Origin: a virus
Length of the DNA: 41,570 bases
Reading direction: 5' to 3' (one strand)
IMG/VR virus record: IMGVR_UViG_3300046648_000170
Span: 1-41,570 of that record
Below the pieces are notes generated by a model, which worked only from the letters and a program-made list of their open reading frames with translations, was not told the origin of the DNA and did no database searches. The position numbers were made by a program, and so were the translations under genes. Shown here in pieces: positions 15,839 to 22,820 of this stretch. Each line of letters opens with the position of its first letter. Position 1 is the first letter of the stretch.

Positions 15839-15977
15839 AGGAACTACTAGGAACCGCCAGGAACGCAATCCGGCCTTCACTCGTTCACCGCATTTCCTTG
15901 ATCTCCTCGCGATCTGCAGATGCCAAGATCTAGCAGTTTCTACGAGTTACTGCCTGGTACTGCTAGATACTGCTAGT
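15839..15977. promoter_or_regulatory. Divergent switch region with two sets of 10-bp repeats
   Basis: Between the two divergent regulators, AGGAAC recurs at 15839, 15849 and 15859, and TACTGCYWGR recurs at 15948, 15958 and 15968, both with an exact 10-bp period. An inverted copy of the second motif (ACTGCTAGATCT read leftward) is at 15926-15937. Helical-turn spacing suggests co-operative operator sites. A possible -10 (TTAGCT, 15987-15992) lies 7 bases from the ATG at 15999, which would give a leaderless mRNA for the rightward gene. Confidence 0.6.
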
Positions 15978-15998
15978 AGAAGCTGTTAGCTTCTCTCC

Positions 15999-16247
15999 AT
16001 GAAGGCACTCCCACCCACCTACGAAGTGGACGGGTCGGCCATCCGGGAACTCCGCAAGTCACGCGGCATCCGGATCGCAGACCTCGCCCGTACCGCAGGC
16101 ATCAGCCGTAGCTACCTCACGCGGCTGGAAATCGGCGTTCGACGCCAGATGCGGCCACCCACCTATGTGGCGCTCCGCACCGCACTGGGCGTGCCCCACG
16201 AAGACACGCAGCTCCTCGCCCCCCTCGGCGAGACCAACCCCGAATGA
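15999..16247 (+). CDS. Cro-like XRE-family regulator
   Basis: An 82-residue protein with one helix-turn-helix domain: IRELRKSRGIRIADLARTAG, then SRSYLTRLEIGVRRQMRPPT and VALRTALGVP. It begins the rightward early operon opposite the candidate repressor, as Cro does in lambdoid switches. No ribosome site precedes the ATG and a -10-like hexamer is close to it, so it may be translated from a leaderless mRNA. The 10-bp operator repeats lie directly upstream. Fold is clear from sequence; the Cro role is inferred. Confidence 0.75.
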   Translation: MKALPPTYEVDGSAIRELRKSRGIRIADLARTAGISRSYLTRLEIGVRRQMRPPTYVALRTALGVPHEDTQLLAPLGETNPE

Positions 16248-16256
16248 GGTGACCCC

Positions 16257-16490
16257 ATGTCTGCTGCCACGGCCCCCGCCGTAGAGGACTTCACCACCGT
16301 TACCGAGACCGCCCGCCGCCTGGGCATCGGCGCCCGCCGACTGCGCGACGGCGTGAACCACAACGGGTTCCCCGCGCACCGCATGGGCCGCCGGCTGATG
16401 TTCAGCCCGCAGGACCGCGCCGAGATCGCCGAGATGCACCGCATCCCCGCGCGGCCGACACGTCGACTGCGCGCCTACGCCGCGGCCTGA
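16257..16490 (+). CDS. Excisionase-like HTH DNA-binding protein
   Basis: A 77-residue protein with GAGGTGA before its ATG. Residues 12-58 form a winged helix of the MerR/excisionase type: FTTVTETARRLGIGARRLRD, then GFPAHRMGRRLMFSPQDRAEI. Proteins of this form bend attachment-site DNA to direct excision, or act as small regulators. It is 1.3 kb from the integrase on the other side of the repressor, so it would be made during lytic induction, as an excisionase should be. The C-terminal tail is Arg-rich. Confidence 0.65.
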   Translation: MSAATAPAVEDFTTVTETARRLGIGARRLRDGVNHNGFPAHRMGRRLMFSPQDRAEIAEMHRIPARPTRRLRAYAAA

Positions 16491-16502
16491 CAACGCAAAA
16501 CG

Positions 16503-16544
16503 GGGCCGACCCGGACGGCTATCCGGACGACCCCTCGGCAGTCC
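16503..16544 (+). other. Intergenic hairpin in the early operon
   Basis: CCGGA (16511-16515) pairs with TCCGG (16522-16526), enclosed by GGGG and CCCC. There is no T-tract. It may be a leader or processing structure before the GTG gene at 16572. Confidence 0.3.
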
Positions 16545-16571
16545 CCAACCCGATCAGAAATCGAGGACACC

Positions 16572-17102
16572 GTGAAGACCAAGCTTATCTCCACCGCCCC
16601 GTCACAGGGCGAACTCGCCGAGCAGCGCCACCTGCTGGACCCGTTGGACCACGTGTGGGAGCACCTCGCGGACGAGGACCCCGCCGAGGCCGCGGTGGCA
16701 GGCAGCATCGCCGCACAGTTCCCCCTGCTTGCTGCACTGCGCGCCACCGAGGCCACCCTGTCGCCGAAGCGTGAGGCCGAGATCGTGGCCCGCCTCGACG
16801 ACGAGGAGCGCACCGCAAGTGAACTGACGGACATCGTCACCGAGCTGCTCACCGAGGTGGACCGCCTGCGGGAATGGGTCGCCGAGCTGGAGGGCGAGAA
16901 CGCCAAGCTGATCCGCTGGCACCGCGAAGACGGCAGCGCCCTCGCCAAGCTGGCCGCCCGCCCGTCCCGCGCCGAGGTACTGCGCGAGGCGGCCGACGCG
17001 ATCGTCGCCGAGAACGACCGCGCGCTCTGGGCCACCCGCCCCGGCAAGCACTGGGCCGCTGACCTCCTCCGTGGTATGGCCCGCAAGGGCGGTGGCCGAT
17101 GA
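16572..17102 (+). CDS. Hypothetical coiled-coil protein of the early operon
   Basis: A 176-residue acidic protein starting at GTG 16572 after GAGGACACC. It is helical throughout. A short N-terminal part (DHVWEHLADEDPAEAAVAGS) is followed by a coiled coil at about 95-125 (LLTEVDRLREWVAELEGENA) and a helix AEVLREAADAIVAENDRAL. The segment RAEVLREAAD is frequent in Streptomyces phage and mobile-element proteins of unknown function. It is the first of a run of genes joined by ATGA/GTGA overlaps. No catalytic motif is seen. Confidence 0.6.
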   Translation: MKTKLISTAPSQGELAEQRHLLDPLDHVWEHLADEDPAEAAVAGSIAAQFPLLAALRATEATLSPKREAEIVARLDDEERTASELTDIVTELLTEVDRLREWVAELEGENAKLIRWHREDGSALAKLAARPSRAEVLREAADAIVAENDRALWATRPGKHWAADLLRGMARKGGGR

Positions 17103-17326
17103 CCCGCGACGACGAGGTGATGATCTCCCTCGGGTTGAAGCCGTCCACGCCGAAGCGTCAGCGCAAGGGCTGCGGCACCTACTCCCGGTACATGGTCTGC
17201 CGCAAGCGCCCCGAGGGTGCGTGCGAGTTCTGCCTCGCCGCGAAGGCGAAGTACTCCCGGGAGAACCGCGCGGCCAACGGCGGCCGGCACACGACCCCGT
17301 GCCGCTGCAAGCGAGGTGCCAAGTGA
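17099..17326 (+). CDS. Small basic Cys-rich protein
   Basis: A 75-residue protein overlapping the gene before it by ATGA. It is basic and has six Cys in three groups: GCGTYSRYMVC, then CEFC, and PCRC near the end. The spacing suggests a small zinc-binding fold that could touch DNA or RNA, similar in style to small proteins of Streptomyces phage early operons. No family can be named. The next gene starts in its stop codon (GTGA). Confidence 0.55.
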   Translation: MTRDDEVMISLGLKPSTPKRQRKGCGTYSRYMVCRKRPEGACEFCLAAKAKYSRENRAANGGRHTTPCRCKRGAK

Positions 17327-17553
17327 GCGCCCGCGAGGACATCGCCGCCCACTTCACCTCGGACGTGCTGGCGGACGAACTCCTCGACGCCTACCGCGCC
17401 GAGGTGCTGCGCCAGGAAGGCGACGCGATCGTCAAGCACTGCCCGGACCACGGCCCGCAGGACCAGGACGGCGTGTGGATGGACTGCCACTGCGACGTTG
17501 CCGACGAGATGCGCCGCAGGGCCAACAAGGCGGCAACGGGCGGTGCCGCGTGA
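17323..17553 (+). CDS. Small acidic hypothetical protein
   Basis: A 76-residue protein starting at GTG 17323 within the previous stop. A helical N-terminus (REDIAAHFTSDVLADELLDA) is followed by HCPDHGPQDQDGVWMDCHC, which has three Cys and two His and may bind a metal, then a basic helix (ADEMRRRANKAA). It is translationally coupled on both sides. No function is recognisable. Confidence 0.55.
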   Translation: MSAREDIAAHFTSDVLADELLDAYRAEVLRQEGDAIVKHCPDHGPQDQDGVWMDCHCDVADEMRRRANKAATGGAA

Positions 17554-17789
17554 GCGCCTCCGACCGTCTCGCCCTGCTCCGCATGGCAGTCCGTGACCAG
17601 TCCGGCGAATGGACCACCCGCCGCGTGCAGCGGCTGTACCGCACCCACGGGCACACCGTGCCGAACCGTCGCACTCACAAGCTCGACCTGGCGCAACTCG
17701 CCCGGCAGGGCCTCCTCATCTGCGACGACACCGACCCCGGGCGGCGCTGCTACCGCCTCAACTACGCCGCCTTCGGAGGCCAGCTGTGA
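17550..17789 (+). CDS. Small winged-helix-like protein
   Basis: A 79-residue basic protein from GTG 17550, coupled to the genes on both sides. The order LLRMAVRDQSGEWTTRRVQR, LYRTHGHTVPNRRTHKLDL, AQLARQGLLICDDTDPGRRC and YRLNY reads as a winged helix: two helices, a recognition-like segment rich in Arg/His, then a beta wing. Similar small proteins occur in actinobacterial phages and integrative elements. DNA binding is inferred; the target is unknown. Confidence 0.55.
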   Translation: MSASDRLALLRMAVRDQSGEWTTRRVQRLYRTHGHTVPNRRTHKLDLAQLARQGLLICDDTDPGRRCYRLNYAAFGGQL

Positions 17790-17890
17790 GCAACCGCAGA
17801 ACGTCCTACTCCCTCGCCCTCGTCGTATCCGCCGGCCTCTGGGTCCTCATCGTCGCCGCGGTCCTGAGCGCCACCGGGGTGAACGCCTGA
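17786..17890 (+). CDS. Single-span membrane micropeptide
   Basis: A 34-residue product from GTG 17786, in the stop of the gene before and ending at 17890 where the next ATG begins. After SNRRTSY comes one hydrophobic helix (SLALVVSAGLWVLIVAAVLS). Start-stop overlaps on both sides make it a real gene despite its size. Tiny membrane proteins in early operons often alter the host membrane or exclude other phages; that is only a possibility here. Confidence 0.55.
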   Translation: MSNRRTSYSLALVVSAGLWVLIVAAVLSATGVNA

Positions 17891-18132
17891 TGCGTCGCTA
17901 CCCGAGGGCGATCCACGCCCTGCGCGCCGACGACATGCGACGCCACCCCCTCATGTGGATCGAGGTCGCCGTCTACAACGGGCCCTCGTCCGCCAAGTTC
18001 ACGGCCAACCAGATCCGCACCGGCGACCGCATCCCCCACTACCTCCCGGCCGGGGCGTTCGAGACCCGCACCGCACCCGTCGACAACGGCACCGCCCTGT
18101 ACGCCCGCTACATCGGAGGACCCATCGCATGA
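17890..18132 (+). CDS. Small hypothetical protein
   Basis: An 80-residue basic protein from ATG 17890 (TGATG overlap). It has a helical start (PRAIHALRADDMRRHPLMWI) followed by strand-like segments (EVAVYNGPSSAKF, TGDRIPHYLPAGAFETRT). It ends in the ATGA that starts the nuclease gene, so it should be translated with it. No family is recognised. Confidence 0.55.
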   Translation: MRRYPRAIHALRADDMRRHPLMWIEVAVYNGPSSAKFTANQIRTGDRIPHYLPAGAFETRTAPVDNGTALYARYIGGPIA

Positions 18133-18926
18133 TCGCCACGGGAAGCGACGACACCGGCCAAGTCATGGCCGCACGCATCGGCGAGTTCATCACCAACACC
18201 GCACTGCACGCCCCGCGGTCGCTGCAGCGCCGCATCGGCCCGTCCGAGGTCGGCGCGGACTGCGACCGGCGCCTCGCGTACAAACTGTCCGACTGGCCCG
18301 AGGTGGCAGAGAACGGCGACCCGATCGCTTCCGTCCTCGGGACCGCGTTCCACGCGTGGATGGAAGAGGCGTTCACCGAGCGCGAGAAAGCCTCGCCCGG
18401 CCGGTACAAGATCGAGGAACGCGTCACCGTGCGCCAGGGCGTCACTGACGCGGCCAGCCTCACGGGTAGTTCCGACCTGTACGACCGGGCGTCCGGAACC
18501 GTGTGGGACTGGAAGCTCGTGGGCGTCAGCTCCCTCGACAAGTACCGCCGTGGCGGCCCGTCCGACCAGTACCGGATCCAAGCCCACCTGTACGGGCTCG
18601 GCCAGGAGAACGCAGGCGAGACCCCGAAGCGCGTCGCGATCTGCTTCGTCGGCCGGCACCACGAGCTGCGAGTCCACGTGTGGACCGAGGCCTACCAGCG
18701 GCAGATCGCCCTCGACGCGCTCGCCCGACTCGACGCGATCCGCGACCAGCTCCTCAACCGCGACCCGGAATCCCACCCCGAGCGGTGGTCCGAATTCGCC
18801 ATCCCGAGCAAGCCGAACTGCCGCTTCTGCCCGTGGTTGAAGCCGGGATCCACCGACCTGTCCACCGGCTGCCCCGGGGTGCAACACGCCAACCCGGGCG
18901 CCGCACTGCAATCCCTCATCGCATGA
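18129..18926 (+). CDS. Cas4/RecB-like PD-(D/E)XK nuclease with Fe-S cysteines
   Basis: A 265-residue nuclease. The active site of the PD-(D/E)XK fold is visible: His75 (GTAFHAWM), Asp116 (TGSSDLYD), Asp127 and Lys129 (VWDWKLVG), and QYRIQAHLYGLG with Gln147/Gln151. Cys45 near the start and Cys231, Cys234 and Cys248 near the end are placed as the 4Fe-4S ligands of Cas4 and AddB. Such enzymes resect DNA ends, acting with recombinases or in replication. It is coupled to the previous gene and followed by an SSB-like protein and the primase-helicase, so it belongs to phage replication/recombination. There is no CRISPR array. Confidence 0.8.
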   Translation: MIATGSDDTGQVMAARIGEFITNTALHAPRSLQRRIGPSEVGADCDRRLAYKLSDWPEVAENGDPIASVLGTAFHAWMEEAFTEREKASPGRYKIEERVTVRQGVTDAASLTGSSDLYDRASGTVWDWKLVGVSSLDKYRRGGPSDQYRIQAHLYGLGQENAGETPKRVAICFVGRHHELRVHVWTEAYQRQIALDALARLDAIRDQLLNRDPESHPERWSEFAIPSKPNCRFCPWLKPGSTDLSTGCPGVQHANPGAALQSLIA

Positions 18927-18940
18927 ACCAGGAGAACCAC

Positions 18941-19507
18941 ATGTCCACACCTCCGCAGACCCCGAACGCCGACGCCTTCCTCATGGGCGGCGGCGGTGCA
19001 CCCAGCGCCTCCTTCCCCACCCCGGGAACCAAGATCGGCGGCACCATCACCGAGACGCCCACGGTCCAGCAGCAGCGCGACCCTGCGGATGGGAAGCCGA
19101 AGTTCTGGGACGACGGCAACCCGATGATGCAGCTCGTCGTCACCATCCAGACCGGGCTGCGCGACCCCTCCATCGAGGACGACGACGGCCGACGCCGCCT
19201 GTTCGTCAAGGGCCAGATGAAGAACGCGGTGTCCGACGCGGTCCGCGCCGCCGGCGCCCCGGGGCTTCAGGTGGGCGGCACCCTCGACGTCGCCTACACC
19301 CACGACGGGGAGGCCAAGCGTGGCCTCAATGCGCCCAAGCAGTACAAGGCCCGCTACACCCCGGCCGCGACGAACCTCCTCAACTCGGGGGCGATGGCCG
19401 ACCCGTGGGCAACCTCGGCCCCGGCTGCCGCAACCCCCGCCCCGGCACAGCAGGCGCTCCTCGCCCAGCAGCAGGCAGCCGCGGGCAGCAACGACGTTCC
19501 CTTCTAG
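18941..19507 (+). CDS. Probable single-strand DNA-binding protein
   Basis: A 188-residue protein. ATG at 18941 is preferred to ATG at 18923 because AGGAG lies 6 bases before it. A Gly-rich start (FLMGGGGAPSASFPTPGTKI) leads to strand-rich sequence consistent with an OB fold (MMQLVVTIQTGLRD, RRLFVKGQMKNAVSDAVRAA, VGGTLDVAYTHDGE). A disordered Ala/Pro/Gln linker ends in SNDVPF, which mirrors the acidic DDIPF tip by which SSBs recruit partners. Position between a nuclease and the primase-helicase supports this. The fold is inferred from pattern. Confidence 0.6.
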   Translation: MSTPPQTPNADAFLMGGGGAPSASFPTPGTKIGGTITETPTVQQQRDPADGKPKFWDDGNPMMQLVVTIQTGLRDPSIEDDDGRRRLFVKGQMKNAVSDAVRAAGAPGLQVGGTLDVAYTHDGEAKRGLNAPKQYKARYTPAATNLLNSGAMADPWATSAPAAATPAPAQQALLAQQQAAAGSNDVPF

Positions 19508-19527
19508 ACCCACCTCCCCCGCAAGCG

Positions 19528-19570
19528 CCGCCCGCCGCCGCTGACATCCCACCCACGCCGCGGCGGGCGG
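19528..19570 (+). other. Perfect 11-bp stem-loop
   Basis: CCGCCCGCCGC (19528-19538) pairs exactly with GCGGCGGGCGG (19560-19570) over a 21-base loop. It follows the SSB-like gene and may be a terminator or an mRNA-protecting structure; no T-tract follows. Confidence 0.5.
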
Positions 19571-19594
19571 GACACCAAGAAAGGAAAGGGCGAG

Positions 19595-19888
19595 ATGTTG
19601 ATCAGCTTCGAACCCGTCACCACAGAAGTCGCCGATGGTCCCGACCTCAACGACATGACGTGCCAGTGCAAGGACGCCGACGACCAGTACCTGATGGAAG
19701 TCGACGTCGGGGCCGTGGGATTCGTCCACGCGGCTTGCGGCAAGCCGCCCGGGGATTGGGCTGAGGACGCGTTCAGCATGCAGCCCGTCCCCGTGACCCT
19801 GCACTGGCAGGCCTCAACGGACTACTGGACGGGCGAGGTCGACGCGTACGGCGACATCACCGTCAACGGCTTGCCCCCGCGTAACTGA
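19595..19888 (+). CDS. Hypothetical protein
   Basis: A 97-residue acidic protein with AAGGAAAGGG before the ATG. It has CQC at residues 24-26 and another Cys in HAACGKPPGD; the rest looks strand-rich (VPVTLHWQASTDYWTGEVDA, GDITVNGLPP). It stands alone between a large hairpin and the tRNA-like element rather than overlapping its neighbours. No family is recognised. Confidence 0.55.
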   Translation: MLISFEPVTTEVADGPDLNDMTCQCKDADDQYLMEVDVGAVGFVHAACGKPPGDWAEDAFSMQPVPVTLHWQASTDYWTGEVDAYGDITVNGLPPRN

Positions 19889-19899
19889 CCCACCCCACA

Positions 19900-19949
19900 G
19901 CCCCGGCATTCACGCCGCGAGGGCGCCGGTTCGACACCGGCCCGGGGCA
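19900..19949 (+). other. tRNA-like minihelix (acceptor stem plus T-arm)
   Basis: GCCCCGG (19900-19906) pairs over 7 bp with CCGGGGC (19942-19948). Inside is a perfect T-arm: GCCGG, seven-base loop TTCGACA, CCGGC (19925-19941), with the canonical TTCRANY loop. Discriminator-like A19949 follows but no CCA. Only 18 bases, with at most a 3-bp GCC/GGC helix, replace the D and anticodon arms, so it cannot be a normal tRNA. It may be a tRNA remnant or a functional mimic in the leader of the primase-helicase mRNA. Confidence 0.65.
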
Positions 19950-19981
19950 CTTCCACCGCTTCACCACATCTAGGAGCGACA

Positions 19982-22510
19982 TTGAACGCCACACCGGACA
20001 CCCAGGCAGCAGCCCTCGCGCTGCATGCGTCTGGCTGCTCCGTCGTCGCCGTGCGGGCGGACGGGAGCAAGAGGCCGCTTGGCGACTGGAAGCGGGCACA
20101 GACCGAGCGCGCCACCGAGGAGCAGGTCCGTGCCCTCTTCGCCCACAACCCGCCCGGCGTCGGTGTCATCTGCGGCGCCATCTCCGGCGGCCTGGAAATG
20201 CTGGAGCTTGAGGGCCGAGCCGTAGACGAGGGCGTCCTCGACGAACTAGTGGAGATCCTCACCGGGTCCGGGCTCGCCGAACTGTGGCAGCGCATCGTCA
20301 CCGGGTGGCTCGAACGCTCCCCGAGTGGTGGGCTGCACCTCCACTACCGCGTAGAGGGTGGCGCCCCCGGGAACACGAAGCTGGCTAACCGGCTCGCCCG
20401 CGAGGACGAACTCACCGAGGCCGAGCGGGACCTGCTGGCCAAGCACCCGCACAAGCGCATCATCCGCGGCCTCATCGAGACCCGCGGCGAAGGCGGGTTC
20501 GTCGTCACCGCACCGTCGCACGGCACCGTCCACCCGTCCGGGAAGCCGTACCAGCTCCTCGCCGGCGGCCCGGCCACCATGCCCACGATCACCGCAGACG
20601 AGCACCGCGACCTGCACACCGTGTGCCGCATGCTCGACACCGTCCCCGCAGACGAGGCGCCCGCCGCCCCGTCACCGATGGCGCCGCCGCAGGACCAGGC
20701 GAACTCGTTCCTCTTCTCCAACGGTGGCCAGGGCGAGGCCGGCGGGCTCACCCCGGGCGATGACTTCGAGCAGCGCGTCGACTGGCCGGAGATCCTCCAG
20801 CCCCACGGGTGGCGCCACCTCTTCACCAGCGGACAGACCCTGTACTGGCAGCGCCCCGGAAAGGACGGACGCGAACCCTCGGCGACCACCGGCCGAGCCA
20901 TGGACCGTAACCGGCTGTTCGTGTTCACCACGTCCACCGAGTTCAAGGCCGAGAAGCCATACACCAAGTTCGGCGCCTATGCCCTCCTGAACCACGGCGG
21001 CGACCACAAGGCCGCCGCGGGTGAGCTGCGCCGCCGCGGCTTCGGCGACCGCCCCGCCGAACCCGTGCGCCACCTCAACGCCGTGCCCTCGCAGCCCCAG
21101 CCGATGACCGACGGCACCGCCGCCCTGAACCTCGCCCCCGAGCCCGAGCCGACCGAGGTCATCGACCCCGGGCCGGGCACCTACACCCGGTCCGACGACG
21201 GGAACGCACTTCGCTTGGTCGACCTGCACGAGCAGGAGATCCGGTACGTCCCGCAGCGCGGCAAGTGGCTCCGGTGGGACGGGCACCGGTGGGAATGGGA
21301 CGACGCCGGCCGGGTCCGCGAGATGGCCCGCGCCATCGCCCGCGCGATCCCCGACGAGAAGAGCGAAGCCAAGCACCGAGCCCGCTCCCTGTCCGCCTCC
21401 GGGATCGCCGCCATGGTCAGCATGGCGCAGACCGACCCGCGGGCCGTCGCCCTGATGGACCGCCTCGACGCGAAGCCCCTACACCTGAACACCCCCGGCG
21501 GGATCGTCGACCTCACCACCGGGAAGACCACCCCGTGCAACCCGGCGGAACTCCACACCCGGTCGACGAGCGTCGCCCCGGACGCCACGGCCGCCACGCC
21601 ACGGTGGAAGCAGTTCCTCGCCGACACGTTCGGCGAGAGCACCGAGATCGCCGACTTCGTACAGCGCCTCGCCGGGTACTCCGCATCCGGCGACACCCGG
21701 TTCCACATCCTGCCGTTCCTCAACGGGCCGGGCGGCAACGGCAAGTCGGTGTTCCTGGACGTGCTCCGCATCATCCTCGGGGACTACGCCGCGAGCGCCC
21801 CGAACACGTTCCTCATGGCCGGGCAGCAGCAGCACGAAACCGAAGTCGCCCGGCTCCAGGGCCTGCGGCTCGTCATCGTCTCCGAGGTCAACCAGGACGC
21901 CCGGTTCGACGAGGCGAAGATGAAGCTCACCACCGGCGGCGACGCGCTCACCGCGCGGTTCATGCGGCAGGACCACTTCACGTTCGAGCCGACGCACCAC
22001 CTGTGGCTCATGGGCAACCACCTGCCCGCAGTCAAGGCCGGCGGCGACAGCTTCTGGCGGCGCCTGCGCCTCATCCCCTTCACCCGGAGCGTCCCGCCCG
22101 AGCGAAAGATCGAAGGCCTCGCCCGGATCCTCGCCGACCAGGAAGGCCCGGGGATCCTCGCGTGGATGGTCGCCGGGGCGGTCGACGTGTTCGCCAAGGG
22201 GCTGCGCGAGCCCGCGGCAGTCATGGCGTTCACCGAGACGTACGCGGAAGAAGAGGACTCGCTCGCCCGGTTCATGGGCGACTGCTGCCACCTCGGGGGC
22301 GGCGTCCACGTGACGATCAATACCTCCAAGCTGCGGTCCGCATACGACGACTGGTGCCGTGCCGAGGGCGAGCTCCCGCTCAAGCCGCAGGTGTTCGGCC
22401 GGGAACTCCGCGCTCGCTTCGGCATCGAGCAGAAGCGCTCCAACGGGCGCCGCCTCTACCTCGGTGTGTCACTGCTGACCCTGGACGAGGACGAGGCGGA
22501 CGACGAATGA
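19982..22510 (+). CDS. Bifunctional prim-pol / SF3 helicase (replication protein)
   Basis: An 842-residue replication initiator from TTG 19982 with AGGAG upstream. Residues ~1-210 are an archaeo-eukaryotic prim-pol domain: PLGDWKRAQTE, GVGVICGAISGGLEMLELEG and SPSGGLHLHYRV. The usual metal-binding DxD is ELE here (residues ~75-77). Residues ~480-800 are a P4/D5-type helicase, with a pre-helicase D5_N region (PRWKQFLADTFGES), Walker A GPGGNGKS at ~582, a Walker-B-like strand (LRLVIVSEVNQ) and SF3 motif C HLWLMGNHLP. A winged-helix tail ends it. It should synthesise primers and unwind phage DNA at an origin; iterons follow directly. Confidence 0.88.
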   Translation: MNATPDTQAAALALHASGCSVVAVRADGSKRPLGDWKRAQTERATEEQVRALFAHNPPGVGVICGAISGGLEMLELEGRAVDEGVLDELVEILTGSGLAELWQRIVTGWLERSPSGGLHLHYRVEGGAPGNTKLANRLAREDELTEAERDLLAKHPHKRIIRGLIETRGEGGFVVTAPSHGTVHPSGKPYQLLAGGPATMPTITADEHRDLHTVCRMLDTVPADEAPAAPSPMAPPQDQANSFLFSNGGQGEAGGLTPGDDFEQRVDWPEILQPHGWRHLFTSGQTLYWQRPGKDGREPSATTGRAMDRNRLFVFTTSTEFKAEKPYTKFGAYALLNHGGDHKAAAGELRRRGFGDRPAEPVRHLNAVPSQPQPMTDGTAALNLAPEPEPTEVIDPGPGTYTRSDDGNALRLVDLHEQEIRYVPQRGKWLRWDGHRWEWDDAGRVREMARAIARAIPDEKSEAKHRARSLSASGIAAMVSMAQTDPRAVALMDRLDAKPLHLNTPGGIVDLTTGKTTPCNPAELHTRSTSVAPDATAATPRWKQFLADTFGESTEIADFVQRLAGYSASGDTRFHILPFLNGPGGNGKSVFLDVLRIILGDYAASAPNTFLMAGQQQHETEVARLQGLRLVIVSEVNQDARFDEAKMKLTTGGDALTARFMRQDHFTFEPTHHLWLMGNHLPAVKAGGDSFWRRLRLIPFTRSVPPERKIEGLARILADQEGPGILAWMVAGAVDVFAKGLREPAAVMAFTETYAEEEDSLARFMGDCCHLGGGVHVTINTSKLRSAYDDWCRAEGELPLKPQVFGRELRARFGIEQKRSNGRRLYLGVSLLTLDEDEADDE

Positions 22511-22520
22511 TCACCGAAAT

Positions 22521-22716
22521 CAGTGACAGCAGTGACCGCCCAGTGACCGTACCTACCACCGGTCAGGCACTGCCTAAAACCGCCCTTGACCTGCGACGTT
22601 CCCTGAACAGTGACAGCAGTGACAGTAATTCTCTACATCCATCACCATGCGCAGGCGCACACACACGCATGAGCGTTCAACCTGGGAAAGCCCTGGATCG
22701 GTCACTGCTGTCACTG
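22521..22716. repeat. Iteron-like repeats CAGTGACAGCAGTGAC: candidate origin
   Basis: The 16-mer occurs exactly at 22521-22536 and 22608-22623, and inverted at 22701-22716. Each copy is itself two CAGTGAC units 9 bases apart. Extra half-units lie at 22541 and around 22566 and 22720. The 310-base gap between the primase-helicase and RusA genes has lower GC and poor codon use, and is best read as non-coding. Iterons next to an initiator gene suggest the replication origin. The second and third copies could also fold into a long hairpin. Confidence 0.6.
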
Positions 22717-22820
22717 CGGGCACTGCCCACCGGCGGCACCCGATGCCCCTCAATCCCGGCATCGCCGCGATGCCCGCCGCGTCCGCCGACCACAACCACC
22801 ACCCGGACAGGAGGCCTGCT

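Noticed and set aside
19900-19949. A complete tRNA gene
   Set aside because: Acceptor and T-arm are perfect but there is no room for D and anticodon arms and no CCA, so only a tRNA-like element is claimed.
19822-20301. Leftward open frames containing RAGVEPAPSR and PGPVSNRR
   Set aside because: These peptides are the well-known artefact of translating the antisense of a tRNA T-arm; they support the tRNA-like element, not a gene.
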